A stretch of 47,036 nt of DNA from Basidiobolus meristosporus CBS 931.73. Taxonomy: Eukaryota; Basidiobolomycota; Basidiobolomycetes; Basidiobolales; Basidiobolaceae. Numbering within the stretch: the first letter of the stretch is position 1; every line of letters starts with the position of its first letter. The notes under the pieces were generated by a model, which saw only the letters and a list, made by a program, of their open reading frames with translations, did not search any database and was not told where the DNA came from. Shown here piece by piece: positions 21,165 to 30,863 of the stretch. The stretch spans positions 1-47,036 of the forward strand of contig MCFE01000678.1 in the NCBI GenBank assembly GCA_002104905.1. Reading direction: 5' to 3'. A program made the position numbers and the translations under genes.

Positions 21165-21833
21165 TCAATACAATGGCAATTTAGGTACAACTGAAGTTTC
21201 AACAGCAAGTTGGTCAATTCTGCCAGTAGTGTAGGTCTGATTGTCAGCAGCAGCACTCCTTGGCTCCTTGGTTGACTGGTCTGGCAGATTAGATGTCAGG
21301 AGTCTCATAAAGGTAGAAGTTTGCTTTGTCTCTAGGAGAACACATTTCATCTCTGCAAAGCAAGGAATGCCAGACTTGTCATCCTTGGCTGCATGTAAGT
21401 CAACTTTTCTTGCCAAGTCCTGGGGAAGCCCTTGTGCAAGGTAAAGTGTCATGGTAAACTCAGTTATAGCCTGGGGCTCTAGGAGTGGCTTGGCCATATT
21501 GTCATATTGTTGAATGAACTCTTCAAGTGGTAGCTTTGAAAGTCCAGTTCTTCCAAAGTGTCTGAGGTCTTCAATTCCATAGTATATCTGGGGTCTACCA
21601 TACTTGGTCTGTAGGTAGGTCTTCATTAAGGCCCATTCAGTGAGAACGTCTCCTTGTCTGAGAAGCTTAGTAGTAATATCATCAGTGCAGTAGTAGGGGA
21701 AGTCTTCAGCCATTTCTTGTTCAGATAGGCTCCACATCTTGCAGAGCTTCTCCCATTTGAATATGAAGCTTTCCACATTCTTTTCATCAAACTGTGGGGC
21801 TCCATGTGAGAGTGGTAATGGCATAGAGTTCAT
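21165..21833 (-). CDS. Gypsy E2 gag-like protein (element truncated)
   Basis: A 222-residue open frame on the minus strand, downstream of an LTR and primer-binding site. It is a retrotransposon capsid-type gag: ESFIFKWEKLCKMW, LRQGDVLTEWALMKTYLQTK, EFIQQYDNMAKPLLEPQ, then TMTLYLAQGLPQDLARKV. There is no zinc knuckle, and no protease or RT follows. Sequence below about 21100 is unrelated, so the element is cut after gag. The region 21834-21961 may hold a few more N-terminal codons in another frame. Removed from its pol partner it is probably non-functional. Confidence 0.65.
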   Translation of the reverse strand: MNSMPLPLSHGAPQFDEKNVESFIFKWEKLCKMWSLSEQEMAEDFPYYCTDDITTKLLRQGDVLTEWALMKTYLQTKYGRPQIYYGIEDLRHFGRTGLSKLPLEEFIQQYDNMAKPLLEPQAITEFTMTLYLAQGLPQDLARKVDLHAAKDDKSGIPCFAEMKCVLLETKQTSTFMRLLTSNLPDQSTKEPRSAAADNQTYTTGRIDQLAVETSVVPKLPLY

Positions 21834-21961
21834 TTTGGGCAGGTAGGCTGGTGTTGTAATCTTGGTAATATTGGTAGTCTCTTTTCAATAGCTGGATAAC
21901 AGCTCAAATCTTCAGGTAAATCTTGTTGGGTCCTAGGGAGCTTGTATGAACCCCCCACATT

Positions 21962-21973
21962 GGGTGCCAAATA
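21962..21973 (-). other. E2 primer-binding site
   Basis: In minus sense the LTR end CACCACA is followed by TATTTGGCACCCAATGTGG. The TGGCACCCA block after a short spacer is a typical Gypsy layout complementary to a tRNA 3' CCA end. The tRNA is not identified. Confidence 0.55.
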
Positions 21974-23044
21974 TGTGGTGGTGTATAGGTCCAAGGGAGA
22001 GATACATCCAACACTTCTCAAGTGTTTTGTGTGCGGGGTGTTCACTGGGTGCAATAACCTCTGGCAAAAGCTTGCTAGGAATACTTGGGTTCTGTTTCTA
22101 ATATAATGTGAAGGGGAATAAAGCAACAAGCTTGTCAAGGGAAAACTATTGAGCTACAATCCCCAACTTAGTTGGCGTCTTAACAAAAGTATGTGCTGGG
22201 TTCAGCGTCCTTTGAGATGACAATGTACTAAAGCTTTGAACGTCAAAACAACTGTAAACTCCACCAGCAGGGACTTGATAAGAATGCAGCTGTGGTCAAT
22301 AGTTACAAAGACAGAAAAGTATCTTTGCCTGTACAAGAACAAACTTGGGAAAGAATCAAATATAATAAAAGATACCTACTCTGAGTATTCCTCACAAGTA
22401 GTGCCTCCAAGGTCAGTTGGCTATCAGCGTGGCTTCCTGGGAGTGTCCTGTGGTCTAGGGTTGGAAGTTCAGGTAGCAGCAGGTAGCAGTGATCACACTA
22501 ATCAACAAGTTGGTATATTGATAAAAGGGATGATGATTTATTGTAAAGGGATAGCCTCCCTTATATACTTTACTCACTGGCAAAGTGATTACTAATCATG
22601 GTGTTCCAGAAGGTTCCAGATATCAATAGAAATCTTAATGATATAAGAATGACCTAAGAATGCTCTAAGTAGGTGCTGGAAGGTTCTAAGAGGCACAGCA
22701 CATCCAACCAATCAGGAATCAGTATTCTGAAGCCTGTGTAACATGAGGATACCATATATGGTATGGAAATGGTAGAGATGGTGACACGGGTTGATCATAT
22801 GTCACAGGTACTGGCGCGGGTACTTGCCTAATATAGTAGTAGTTATAGCTAGTAATCTTACATAAGGTGAGGGGTAACTTATGCAATAAGGTAAGCAGGT
22901 GTGATAGTCAACTGGCTTATGGGATGGTACTGATTGGGTAAGACAAATGGGATAAAACTAAAATGAGTGTAGTAGGGATATAGGGAAGTAGAAAATAAGG
23001 GAATGAGCACATCTGTCAGTGGGTGTCACTGTCACCCCACTACA
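21974..23044 (-). repeat. E2 5' LTR
   Basis: 1,071 bp, in minus sense TGTAGTGGGG...CACCACA. It is nearly identical to the solo LTR at 25846-26915. Its outer edge at 23044 abuts the Copia C2 gag, which it truncates. A plus-strand frame inside it (22236-22595) recurs in the other copy but lies antisense to the element and has no coding features. Confidence 0.85.
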
Positions 23045-23496
23045 GCGCTTGATTTTCTTGATTCTTCATCCAGGAGCCTTCCATATATGTAGTTTAAGGC
23101 CAAATCTGCAGTTCTGGACTCTAGGGCTGATACAAGGCCCTGAAACTTGTCTGTCAGGCTATTCAGGATGGTAACTATCACATCCTCATCAACAGTTGGT
23201 ATGCCCACAGATTTTATTTCATGTACCAGCAGGGAAATTCTGTTAATTAGATTTTTCATTTCTTCTCCTGGCAGCATCTTTGTAGCAAAGAATTTTCATC
23301 TCAGATACATTTTCTTAGCAGCTGAACATGACTGGTAGGTGTTGTCTAATGCCTTCCTGGCATTCTTTACAGTTTTTGCTCTTAAGCATTGAATTAGCAG
23401 TTTGTCTTCAACATTAAGGTAAATGCAGTTAAAGGCACTTTGTTCTTTCTTCAGGTACTTTAAGGCTTTCTCTCCCACGTTTTTATGAGGGTCTTC
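23045..23496 (-). pseudogene. Copia C2 gag, C-terminal part
   Basis: Minus strand: EDPHKNVGEKALKYL, QSAFNCIYLNVEDKLLIQCL, NARKALDNTYQSCSAAKKMY, then LPGEEMKNLINRISLLVHEI, DVIVTILNSLTDKFQ and LLDEESRKSS. These are successive blocks of a Copia UBN2-type gag. The N-terminal half is found 11.2 kb away at 34743-34879, separated by the Gypsy element E3. One frame change lies near 23280-23300. The C-terminal end is cut at 23044 by the E2 LTR, so protease, integrase and RT of this Copia copy are absent here. Confidence 0.85.
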
Positions 23497-23871
23497 TGTG
23501 GGTTATTACTGACTATACTTGGGGAGTGGGAGAGCTTGTAGGTCAAGTCAGTACCACTTGGTTCAGAATAGCTTTCAATAAAAGATAGCAGGGTAATAAA
23601 GACTTGTGTTTATTTTGTCCAAATCCTCTTGTCCTCTCACTTGGTTCAGTTGGGCAGATGTATATCACTTGGGGGGGCTTAGATAATAGTCAATGTGTTA
23701 TAAAATAGGGGTGTGAACACCTTCCTGTTATGGTAAGTGTTCTATCTAGATAAGGGCAGGGATAGGAGGGAGGGTGCTTGGGGGAATCACAGGGAGGATA
23801 CTGTGGGACTTTGGGTAGGACTCTGGGGAGAACTCTTGGGCAAAGAGTAGGTACTGCATTTAGTACTCACA
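23497..23871 (-). repeat. E3 3' LTR
   Basis: 375 bp, plus-strand reading TGTGGGTTATTACTG...TTTAGTACTCACA, paired with 34369-34742. The base before the tip-proximal GTTATT differs (G here, A in the other copy). Confidence 0.9.
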
Positions 23872-23879
23872 TATCCCAG

Positions 23880-25140
23880 GGGTCAAGAGGGAGCTTTGTC
23901 CTCTAAGTTCTTTGCCTAACTTGCTTCTCTAGGGTCAATTTTGCTCACAGAGCATGGGGAGTCACCATAGTACCATTGCTGGTTGTCACTTGCAAGGGGG
24001 TCATTGGCAAGTACGTGATACTATTTGGCAGCAGAGTGGGGTGCAGCTTGCGTTGCTCAAGGGATGTTTTCCACAGAGCCAAATAGTTGGCAAACCATAG
24101 GGTTCTGAGTAAGTTCCTCAGGAGGGCTGGAGAACAAGAAGAGGTGCAATAGCGCAATAAAGTCTTGCTTCTTTATCTTGCAAATGTTGTTGGGGCTTAT
24201 TCTTTTTGTGTTTAATATGATGGCAGGGGACCTTTTGAAGAGGGTGTACACTTGATCAGCAGTCACTTGTTGTTGGTAACAAGTTTTGCTTCTTCCAAGA
24301 CATAGTGTAGCTCTTCAGTAGAAACTGTAGCGCAATTGAGGTGCTTTTGTACTTGCCTCATGGCTTCTACAGAGTCCACAGTGGTGTCTTTGGCTTCTTG
24401 GAGTTGGACTTTGTATTGGTTCCTGAGTTGTCCTATGGTAACCACTGTAATAGTTGTAACACAGCAACTTGGTGGATTGCAAGGGTTAACTGGCTGGTGT
24501 ACTTAATCTGTTTGAGTATCTTCTCTAAGAGGGTTCCTTCTTGGAAATGCGGTGTGGGATGTTGCAAATTTCTCAAAGGAGTCCATTGATTGGGAGTTCT
24601 ACTTCTGGTGCTCCTGCAGATTGTACCAGGTCTGTGTATACCTCAACAACCATGGTACCTATTAATGGCAAGTATGCAACAAAACAGGGGAGCTCTTGAG
24701 GTCTTGTGAGGGCGCAACAGTTGATTCCTTGTGTCTTCTGTCTGACTGTGTCCAGTATGGATACAGGAATCAGTGCAGATCCTTCTCCTTGATGATCAAG
24801 GAGCCTCTTCTTAGGTGGTACACGGTCTTCTTGGGTAGTATCTCCATGCTTTGTATTGGAATGGGTAACTTGTCTTGTCCCTCTCTGATTGTGTTACATA
24901 TCAACATGACTGCTCCATCAAACAACTCTTCATAGGTGGCTCTTGTTGCATGTAACCCTTGTACCATATCTCTCAACACTTGCAGGTTGGTCTTGTTTTC
25001 AATATCATCTTGACTCTTGCTGGTGGGAGGGGTATTGCCAGTTTTGGGTGAAATGTTTGCTTTGGCACATTCCATATGCATTCTTTTGTTCTCCCCTTTG
25101 GGCAAACTTCCTTGTGCATATCATTTGTACCTATAATGAC
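23880..25140 (-). pseudogene. E3 third ORF region downstream of integrase, unknown product
   Basis: Between the integrase end (25211) and the 3' LTR the minus strand has near-continuous coding-like sequence of roughly 380-400 codons, spread over frames by a few indels and stops. Readable blocks in order are NKTNLQVLRDMVQGLHATRA, TYEELFDGAVMLICNTIREG, ILPKKTVYHLRRGSLIIKEK, GTMVVEVYTDLVQSAGAPEV, EKILKQIKYTSQLTLAIHQV, VEAMRQVQKHLNCATVSTEE, then TADQVYTLFKRSPAIILNTK and KIKKQDFIALLHLFLFSSPP. The position is that of env in retroviruses and errantiviruses. I see no signal peptide or clear membrane anchor, so an envelope function is not supported. No family is recognised. Confidence 0.5.
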
Positions 25141-25210
25141 TAAAATCTCCTCTAATAAACTTTGTATGTATCCAGTGTCTTCCTCTATCCTTGTCCTGAT
25201 AATTGTTTAA

Positions 25211-25845
25211 TCACACTTGGGTTTCAGTGATGATTGGTGGATCATCATGAAACAGTATCAGATGGGTTGGTGCTACATTGCTGATTGTCTTATTGCTCAG
25301 GGTGATGGTGTACTTTGGCCCATGGTCCAAACTAATAACGGTGTAAGGGCCAATATATTGGGGTGTAAATTGTGGGCAAAACTTGAGGCCTGCAACAGTT
25401 TGATTGTACCACACTTTATTGCCTGGTTTCCATTTTTGTCCCATTAGTTTCTCATTTTTGGGTGGAGGGGGAAGGTGCTTGTTGACATTTTTGAATACTT
25501 TTATGTATAGGTGGGTGATACAGTGTATCAACCTTACTACATAGTTGTTATGTGTTGTCAAGGGAGCACCTTCCATCATCAATCCAGCTTCTTCACGCCA
25601 CTTGGGCCTTTGTCCATACAGAACTTTGTACAGGGAGAAACCTGTTGTTTTATTTGGTATTGTACGCATTGCTAGGAGTGTCAGTGGGAGTAGCTTGGCC
25701 CCTGATTGGGAAAGTTCCCAGTGGAGCTTCTCTAGTACGTGGCAACATGTCTGGTTCATCCTCTCAGTTAATCCATTCGTCTGGGGGTGATATGCAGCCA
25801 TGAAGACCTGTTTCACACTCATCATTTTGCACAAAGGGGCCACGG
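25211..25845 (-). pseudogene. E3 integrase, C-terminal half
   Basis: Continues the integrase core after the nested LTR: VAPLCKMMSVKQVFMAAYHP, then QTNGLTERMNQTCCHVLEKL. The Glu of NGLTERMN is the third catalytic residue. TIPNKTTGFSLYKVLYGQRP follows, then a C-terminal domain (KWKPGNKVWYNQTVAGLKF, PQYIGPYTVISLDHGPKYTI) ending ITETQV at 25211. The piece is open throughout. Its N-terminal neighbour is at 26916-27081, and the two join in frame when the 1,070-bp LTR and one copy of its 4-bp duplication are removed. Confidence 0.85.
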
Positions 25846-26915
25846 TGTGGTGGTGTATAGGTCCAAGGGAGAGATACGTCCAACACTTCTTAAGTGTTTT
25901 GTGTGTGGGGTGTTTGCTGGGTGCAATAACCTCTGGCAAAAGCTTGCTAGGAATACTTAGGTTTTGTTTCTAATCTGATGTGAAGGGGAATAAAGCCACA
26001 AGCTTGTCAAGGGAAAACTATTGAGCTACAATCCCCAACTTAGTTGGCGTCTTGACAAAAGTATGTGCTGGGTTCAGTGTCCTTTGAGATGACAATGTAC
26101 TAAAGCTTCCAAAGTCAAAATAACTGTAAACTCCACCAGCAGGGACTTGATAAGAATGCAGCTGTGGTCAATAGTTACAAAGACAGAAAAGTATCTTTGC
26201 CTGTACAAGAACAAACTTGGGAAAGAATCAAATATAATAAAAGATACCTACGCTGAGTATTTCTCACAAGTAGTGCCTCCAAGGTCAGTTGGCTATCAGT
26301 GTGGTTCCTGGGAGTGTCCTGTGGTCTAGGGTTGGAAGTTCAGGTAGCAGCAGGTAGCAGTGATCACACTAATCAACAAGTCGGTATATTGATAAAAGGG
26401 ATGATGATTTATTGTTGAGGGATAGCCTCCCCTATATACTTTTCTTACTGGCTAAGTGATTACTAATCATGGTGTTCCAGAAGGTAGCGGATATCAATAG
26501 AAATCTTAATGACATCAGAATGACCTAAGAATGTTCTAAGTAGGTGCCGGAAGGTTCTAAGCGGCACAGCACATCCAACCAATCAGGAATCAGTATTCTG
26601 AAACCTGTGTAACATGAGGATACCATATATGGTATAGAAATGGTAGAGATGGTGACACGGGTTGATCATATGTCACGGGTACTGGTGTGGGTACTTGCCT
26701 AATATAGAAGTAGTTATAGCTAGTAATCTTACATAAGGTGAGGGGTAACTTATGCAATAAGGTAAGCAGGTGTGATAGTCAACTGGCTTATGGGATGGTA
26801 CTGATTGGGTAAGACAAATGGGATAAAACTAAAAAAAGTGTAGTGGAGATATAAGGAAGTAGAAAATAAGTGAATGAGCACATTTGTCAGTGGGTGTCAC
26901 TGTCACCCCACTACA
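25846..26915 (-). repeat. Solo E2-family LTR inside the E3 integrase
   Basis: 1,070 bp, minus sense TGTAGTGGGG...CACCACA, nearly identical to 21974-23044. It is flanked on the plus strand by ACGG (25842-25845) and ACAG (26916-26919), a 4-bp duplication with one difference. There is no internal E2 sequence, so it is a solo LTR left by recombination. Confidence 0.85.
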
Positions 26916-27081
26916 ACAGTGTTGTTCAGGAAGGAGCCACTAATGTTGGACAGGAGTATCTGAGGATATCCATGCCGGCAGATGAGGTGTACTAGAATGA
27001 ATTGGGTGGTTGTCTTCTGGTCTTTATTTTGGATGGCTTGGGCTTCTACCCACTTTGAGAAATAATTGGTAGAAATTATTA
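26916..27081 (-). pseudogene. E3 integrase core, middle piece
   Basis: A short piece between two insertions: IISTNYFSKWVEAQAIQ, then TTTQFILVHLICRHGYPQIL, then LSNISGSFLNN. In active Gypsy integrases the last block is LSDxGxxF. Here the second catalytic Asp is Asn (codon AAC, first base at 26947 on the plus strand) and the Gly is Ser. It joins the DNA-transposon boundary at 27081 on one side and the solo LTR on the other. Confidence 0.85.
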
Positions 27082-27263
27082 GACTTGTTCCGTTGGATAG
27101 TGCCACATAGTGACAGCCTGTTTATAGTGCCGGATTGATCTGGCACCCTACGGCACTATCTGGCACTATAATTTCTACCATGATGCCAGTGGTATGATAC
27201 AGTTACTGGTAATTTTACTCAATCTTACTTATGTTGCTCAGAATAGTGCTTTCCTTGCTTTAT

Positions 27264-28148
27264 TTACTCTTCATAATGCTCCAGACACATTTCTCTCAGT
27301 GGATGTCTTCTTGTATGAACATACTGTGCATTAATAAGTATCTTAACTATTTTACCTATTCTGCTGTTTTCTCCTATATATGACTTTCCTCTGTATTTAC
27401 CTGCCAATATGCTGAATCTCTTCAGATATCCAAATGTGTGCTCTACCCTTACTCTGAAATGATTAAATATCTCATTGTAGAGCTTCTGCTTCCTGCTAAG
27501 CACACCATTCCTTGGCTTCCTATAAGCTGTAATACATCCTAATCTCTGACAATCCTCTCCTATATAGGCTAAGTCTGCCATACATTTCTCCCCTCTACTG
27601 AATTCAGGATGATTCTCTACCCAGAGTGCTTTGTCATGCCTACTTCCAGCAAATGGCCCACTAAACCAGATGATGTTACCCTCAATGTCAGACAGCGCTT
27701 GAAACTTCACACAGTGTGCCTTGTACTTGCCAGAATAAAAGTGCCTCTGCCCTCTAGAAGGTCTGTTAATCCTCACTGGGAAGGTATCCAAAATACTCCT
27801 TATATGGAACCTGTTGCTGAACACTCTGGGATATGGAAGTCTTTTGGAGCTTCTGAACCTAGTATTCCAAGCTTGCTCTAAGTCATTCATCCCCTCTGCA
27901 AGGTGGTTCTCCATTGCTGTCAGCTGGGAATGAAAGCTTCTAGGACTTTTGTTGCCATGGATGGTGGGATGAAACCTTGTGGGGCAATAGTTCTTGTAAT
28001 AGCAGAGAAGCTTAACAAGGGATCTCCTTGAGTAGATTGGGGTTGATGGTCCACAGTACTTGGTATAGATCTCCTCCAGTGTGTCAAAAGGAAATCCAGT
28101 GGTAGTGATGGGATTGATGAGAAAAGACCATTCAGATGAGTAAGTCAT
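27264..28148 (-). CDS. Harbinger-type DDE transposase (DDE_Tnp_4 family)
   Basis: An intact 294-residue frame, the only full-length open transposon enzyme in the window. Transposases of this family (nuclease, DDE superfamily endonuclease) cut and rejoin the element ends in the nucleus. Family landmarks: LDTFPVRINRP at residues 120-130 in place of VDGTxxPIxRP (candidate catalytic D121); HFYSGKYKAH at 136-145 (YSGKKK-like); SGPFAGSRHDKALW at 163-176; MADLAYIGE at 190-198 in place of ADxGYxG (D192); FNHFRVRVEHTFGYLKR at 228-244 (E236). An N-terminal helix-turn-helix-like region may lie at 20-100. Length is slightly short for the family (usually 330-450 residues). No intron is needed. It diverges from the second ORF across a 452-bp spacer. 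Confidence 0.85.
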   Translation of the reverse strand: MTYSSEWSFLINPITTTGFPFDTLEEIYTKYCGPSTPIYSRRSLVKLLCYYKNYCPTRFHPTIHGNKSPRSFHSQLTAMENHLAEGMNDLEQAWNTRFRSSKRLPYPRVFSNRFHIRSILDTFPVRINRPSRGQRHFYSGKYKAHCVKFQALSDIEGNIIWFSGPFAGSRHDKALWVENHPEFSRGEKCMADLAYIGEDCQRLGCITAYRKPRNGVLSRKQKLYNEIFNHFRVRVEHTFGYLKRFSILAGKYRGKSYIGENSRIGKIVKILINAQYVHTRRHPLREMCLEHYEE

Positions 28149-28600
28149 ATTAAAATTGATGGATGATCGTATAAAGGTGGTTTGAATTGATTCGGCGCAA
28201 TCTGTGTTATTTATCTGATTTTTAACACATTTTGGTTAAATCTCCATCAATTGCCATGTATCCCATCATTATGTCGCAAAAATTATCCGCAAACAATGCC
28301 TTGGTACTTTTATTGATGCTTTAATCATAGGTCTATAATCAAATAGGAAATCTGCAATTGATGTGATCTGATCCGTGTCAACGCGATCCAAGATGCATCA
28401 TGCATAATATATGGAAAATTCAACAATCACTTTAGTTTTCATATATATTTCATATGAGACCAGGTTGATGCCAATATACTGCTGTATAAGTATCCAAATC
28501 CGTTGCTATAGTCCCCATACCAAGCCTCAACTCATCTTTAGTACAACCCAGACAAAACCCATCCCCCAGCTCACAAGCGCGGTCCAGACCGGAAAAGTCC
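28149..28600. promoter_or_regulatory. Divergent spacer between transposase and second ORF
   Basis: 452 bp between the two divergent start codons, so it should hold both promoters. It is AT-rich with TATA-like stretches (CATATATATTTCATATG near 28440). No specific factor site is identified. Confidence 0.45.
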
Positions 28601-29767
28601 ATGTCGGATCCATTTGAGTTCTTGCCAAATGATTTTAGTATGGCCCAAGTGTCTATGATGAGCCTTCATACAGATATTTGGGCACTACTGATTAATCTAG
28701 CAGAACTAGATACCTCAGAGAGTCAACAAAGATGGAAGAATTTGAGTAGAAAGCTGTGGCATGAGTTCTACATCAAGATGCCAGCCAATGTATGTAAAAA
28801 GATATATAACAAGACAAGTATTGAAATCAAGAATGAGCTGAGAGTGAGGGGATTTGACAAAGAAGCCGCGCGGGAATGATTTTGCACGCAATTTGCACAG
28901 TACGGGCCGGACGCGTCTGTTTGTGCCTCAGCTTTGGGAACCAAAGAGATTTTGAATGAGTTTTTGCCTCAAATGACTAATGTACTACGTGATATATTAG
29001 TAGAGCTAAGTGGCTTCTGAGAGCAATATACACAGGACTCATCCAGGCAACAGCTCCAAAGTATCAGACAGAGGGTAAGTGAATACCTTGAGGAATCAGA
29101 TGGCGAGCTTCAGGAGGAAGAATACAGACCGCAAGCAACATTGTCCAGATCACGCCAGCATGCCTCGCTGGATTCCCGACCATCTCTTGCAACCACAGCG
29201 CGCCAGCGCATGTCAGTCCAGAGTACGCCAACACCCTTTACCAGAACGCCCCACGTCAAGTCAACACGCATTGAGTCAACGCGCGCCGGGTCAATGCGTG
29301 CGCTTCAGAGCAAAACTACAAGAACTTGCCAAACTGCTCATTTAGACACAAGTCCATTGGAGCGGACCAAGTCGTGTCAACATGCGGCATCACATCAAAC
29401 TCAGCCAAGGGCCATCTCAACGTGTCAAGGCGCGCCTGCGCGTGCCGTCTTGCCTGACCATCAGCAAGTTACTTCTGGTGAACTGACTGATGATGACCAA
29501 CATGAAGTGCCTCAACCACCGGGGCCCTTGGCAAGTAAAAGAACGCGTCAGCGCGTGGCACTACAGGCCGGTTCAGTTGGTTCAGTCGGAGCGATTCAGC
29601 ACGGCCAAGCTGCAGCATTGCACTCATCAACTAGGAGGCAAAATACTGACTACAAATACACAAGTAGCCAAGATGAAAGTCAGCCAGGAAGTAGTATAGG
29701 TGTGCAAAGTGAGTCACTACCAAATGCTTCAGTAGTAATCCCTGTGAGAAAAAAACCCAGAAGATGA
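28601..29767 (+). pseudogene. Harbinger element second ORF, two in-frame TGA stops
   Basis: A single frame of 389 codons from ATG 28601 to TGA 29765, broken only by TGA at 28877 and TGA at 29018. Everything else reads through in the same frame. The N-terminal part is helical and charged (SESQQRWKNLSRKLWHEFYI; SIEIKNELRVRGFDKEAARE). The middle reads EILNEFLPQMTNVLRDILVE. The C-terminal 200 residues are Arg/Thr/Gln/Ser-rich and low-complexity, ending RKKPRR, a likely nuclear-targeting cluster. Harbinger elements usually carry a second Myb/SANT-like protein that escorts the transposase. This ORF is in that position, but I cannot see a clear Myb domain. The stops may be bypassed by unrecognised introns or may be real mutations. 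Confidence 0.6.
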
Positions 29768-30508
29768 TGCAATCGCTTTGAATTGCTCACATTTGTAATG
29801 ATCCCAACAACCCTTTTTTTTGCAATCCGAATCAAGCCATTGCAAATCAGTGATCATCAAATTTTTGATATAAGTAATATCAAGGTTGTCTCACATTTGA
29901 GACAGAACCCCTATAAATAAACACCCTGCATATATATACGTCATCTGTACTACCAGTGCAGCTATTGGATCTGTTTTGCACCTACACAATTGCTTGCGTG
30001 CTAGCTATGACACCTTGTCCAATCATTAGGATCAGGGATTTACTTGCTCAATTGGCAAAATGGGATATTTAATGGCAAATCAGGTAGCTTTTTCAGTAGT
30101 CAATGAGCCAGTTGGGGGCTGCCAGCTTCAGGATACTTTTGGACCAATTAACCACTGAGATACCGTCCAATTGGAGTGAGGGTAACCAAAATGGTAAGTA
30201 TCAGTGTAGTTTATAGTGTGATACACATATATTTCCATTTACATTAAAGAAACATATCCAAATACCGGATTTTACCTGCCATTATAGTGGTATCCAATTG
30301 TGCACGTGATGCAAACATTACAAGTTGGCACAATCATCCGCGCCAACCTCATTGTGTCAGATTGTGCCATAGTGTGCAAGATTGTCCCGCATAGTGCGAA
30401 ATCATCTAAGAACGATCCTGCCTTCTGGTAGCTGTAATATCGCGCCCAATTGTTCTTTGCGACCGCGGATTGCGCCGCGCGCCCTGGCACGGTACAATGG
30501 AACAAGTC

Positions 30509-30775
30509 TATTATGTATTGTTCTCCTTTCTTTGTTTTCATAAAGGGGCCAACAAAGTCAATCCCTACCCAATGGAAGGGTAGGTCAAGCAGTATTGGTG
30601 TGGTTGTCCCTATCTTCTGACTCTGTTTAAATTTTTTGCAGGTGATGCATCTTTGTGATGTATTCACAACATTGGTCATCATTTTCTTCAATAAAACATC
30701 TTTCTTAACATCTTGTATGTTATTGGGGGTTAGCATGTCCTAATGACATATGTCTTTCTTGTATGATTTCTTTGC
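30509..30775 (-). pseudogene. E3 integrase, N-terminal zinc region
   Basis: Minus strand: RHMSLGHAN near 30755-30730, a frame change, then DVKKDVLLKKMMTNVV, NTSQRCITCKKFKQSQ, and HWVGIDFVGPFMKTKKGEQY. This gives the HHCC zinc-binding pattern and the first catalytic Asp of the core (GIDFVG). The coding sequence stops at 30513/30509 against the inverted repeat of the DNA transposon and resumes at 27081. Confidence 0.85.
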
Positions 30776-30863
30776 AAGCAGTTACCAGGGGTACCTTGAC
30801 TCTGAACTGTCCTTGGAGGAACTTTAATTGGTTTTCTTGTACTTTGTGGTGACACCATTTCTT

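Larger units (their letters stand above)
27082..30508. mobile_element. Harbinger/PIF-like DNA transposon
   Basis: 3,427 bp inserted in the E3 integrase. Terminal inverted repeats of about 25 bp: left GACTTGTTCCGTTGGATAGT followed by GCCAC, right (reverse complement) GACTTGTTCCATTGTACCGT followed by GCCAG, about four to five mismatches. Perfect 5-bp flanks TATTA lie at 27077-27081 and 30509-30513. Removing the element and one TATTA restores the integrase reading EQYI-IIS-TNYFSKW with normal family spacing. It carries a transposase on the minus strand and a divergent second ORF on the plus strand. The subterminal DNA is rich in TAGTGCC-like words. The interior is CpG-rich, unlike the surrounding retroelements. 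Positions 29768-30508 hold no further gene. Confidence 0.85.

Noticed and set aside
22236-22595. 119-codon plus-strand frame repeated in part at 26147-26329
   Set aside because: Inside the E2 LTR and antisense to the element. It recurs only because the LTR recurs, and it is broken in the second copy.
23880-25140. Calling the E3 third ORF an envelope gene
   Set aside because: The position fits, but there is no signal peptide, furin-like site or transmembrane anchor, so only an unknown ORF is supported.
21974-26915. Treating the two nearly identical E2 LTRs as the pair bounding one element
   Set aside because: The gag and primer site of E2 lie below 21974 on the minus strand, so 21974-23044 is a 5' LTR whose partner should lie below 21165. 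The LTR at 25846-26915 has its own target duplication.
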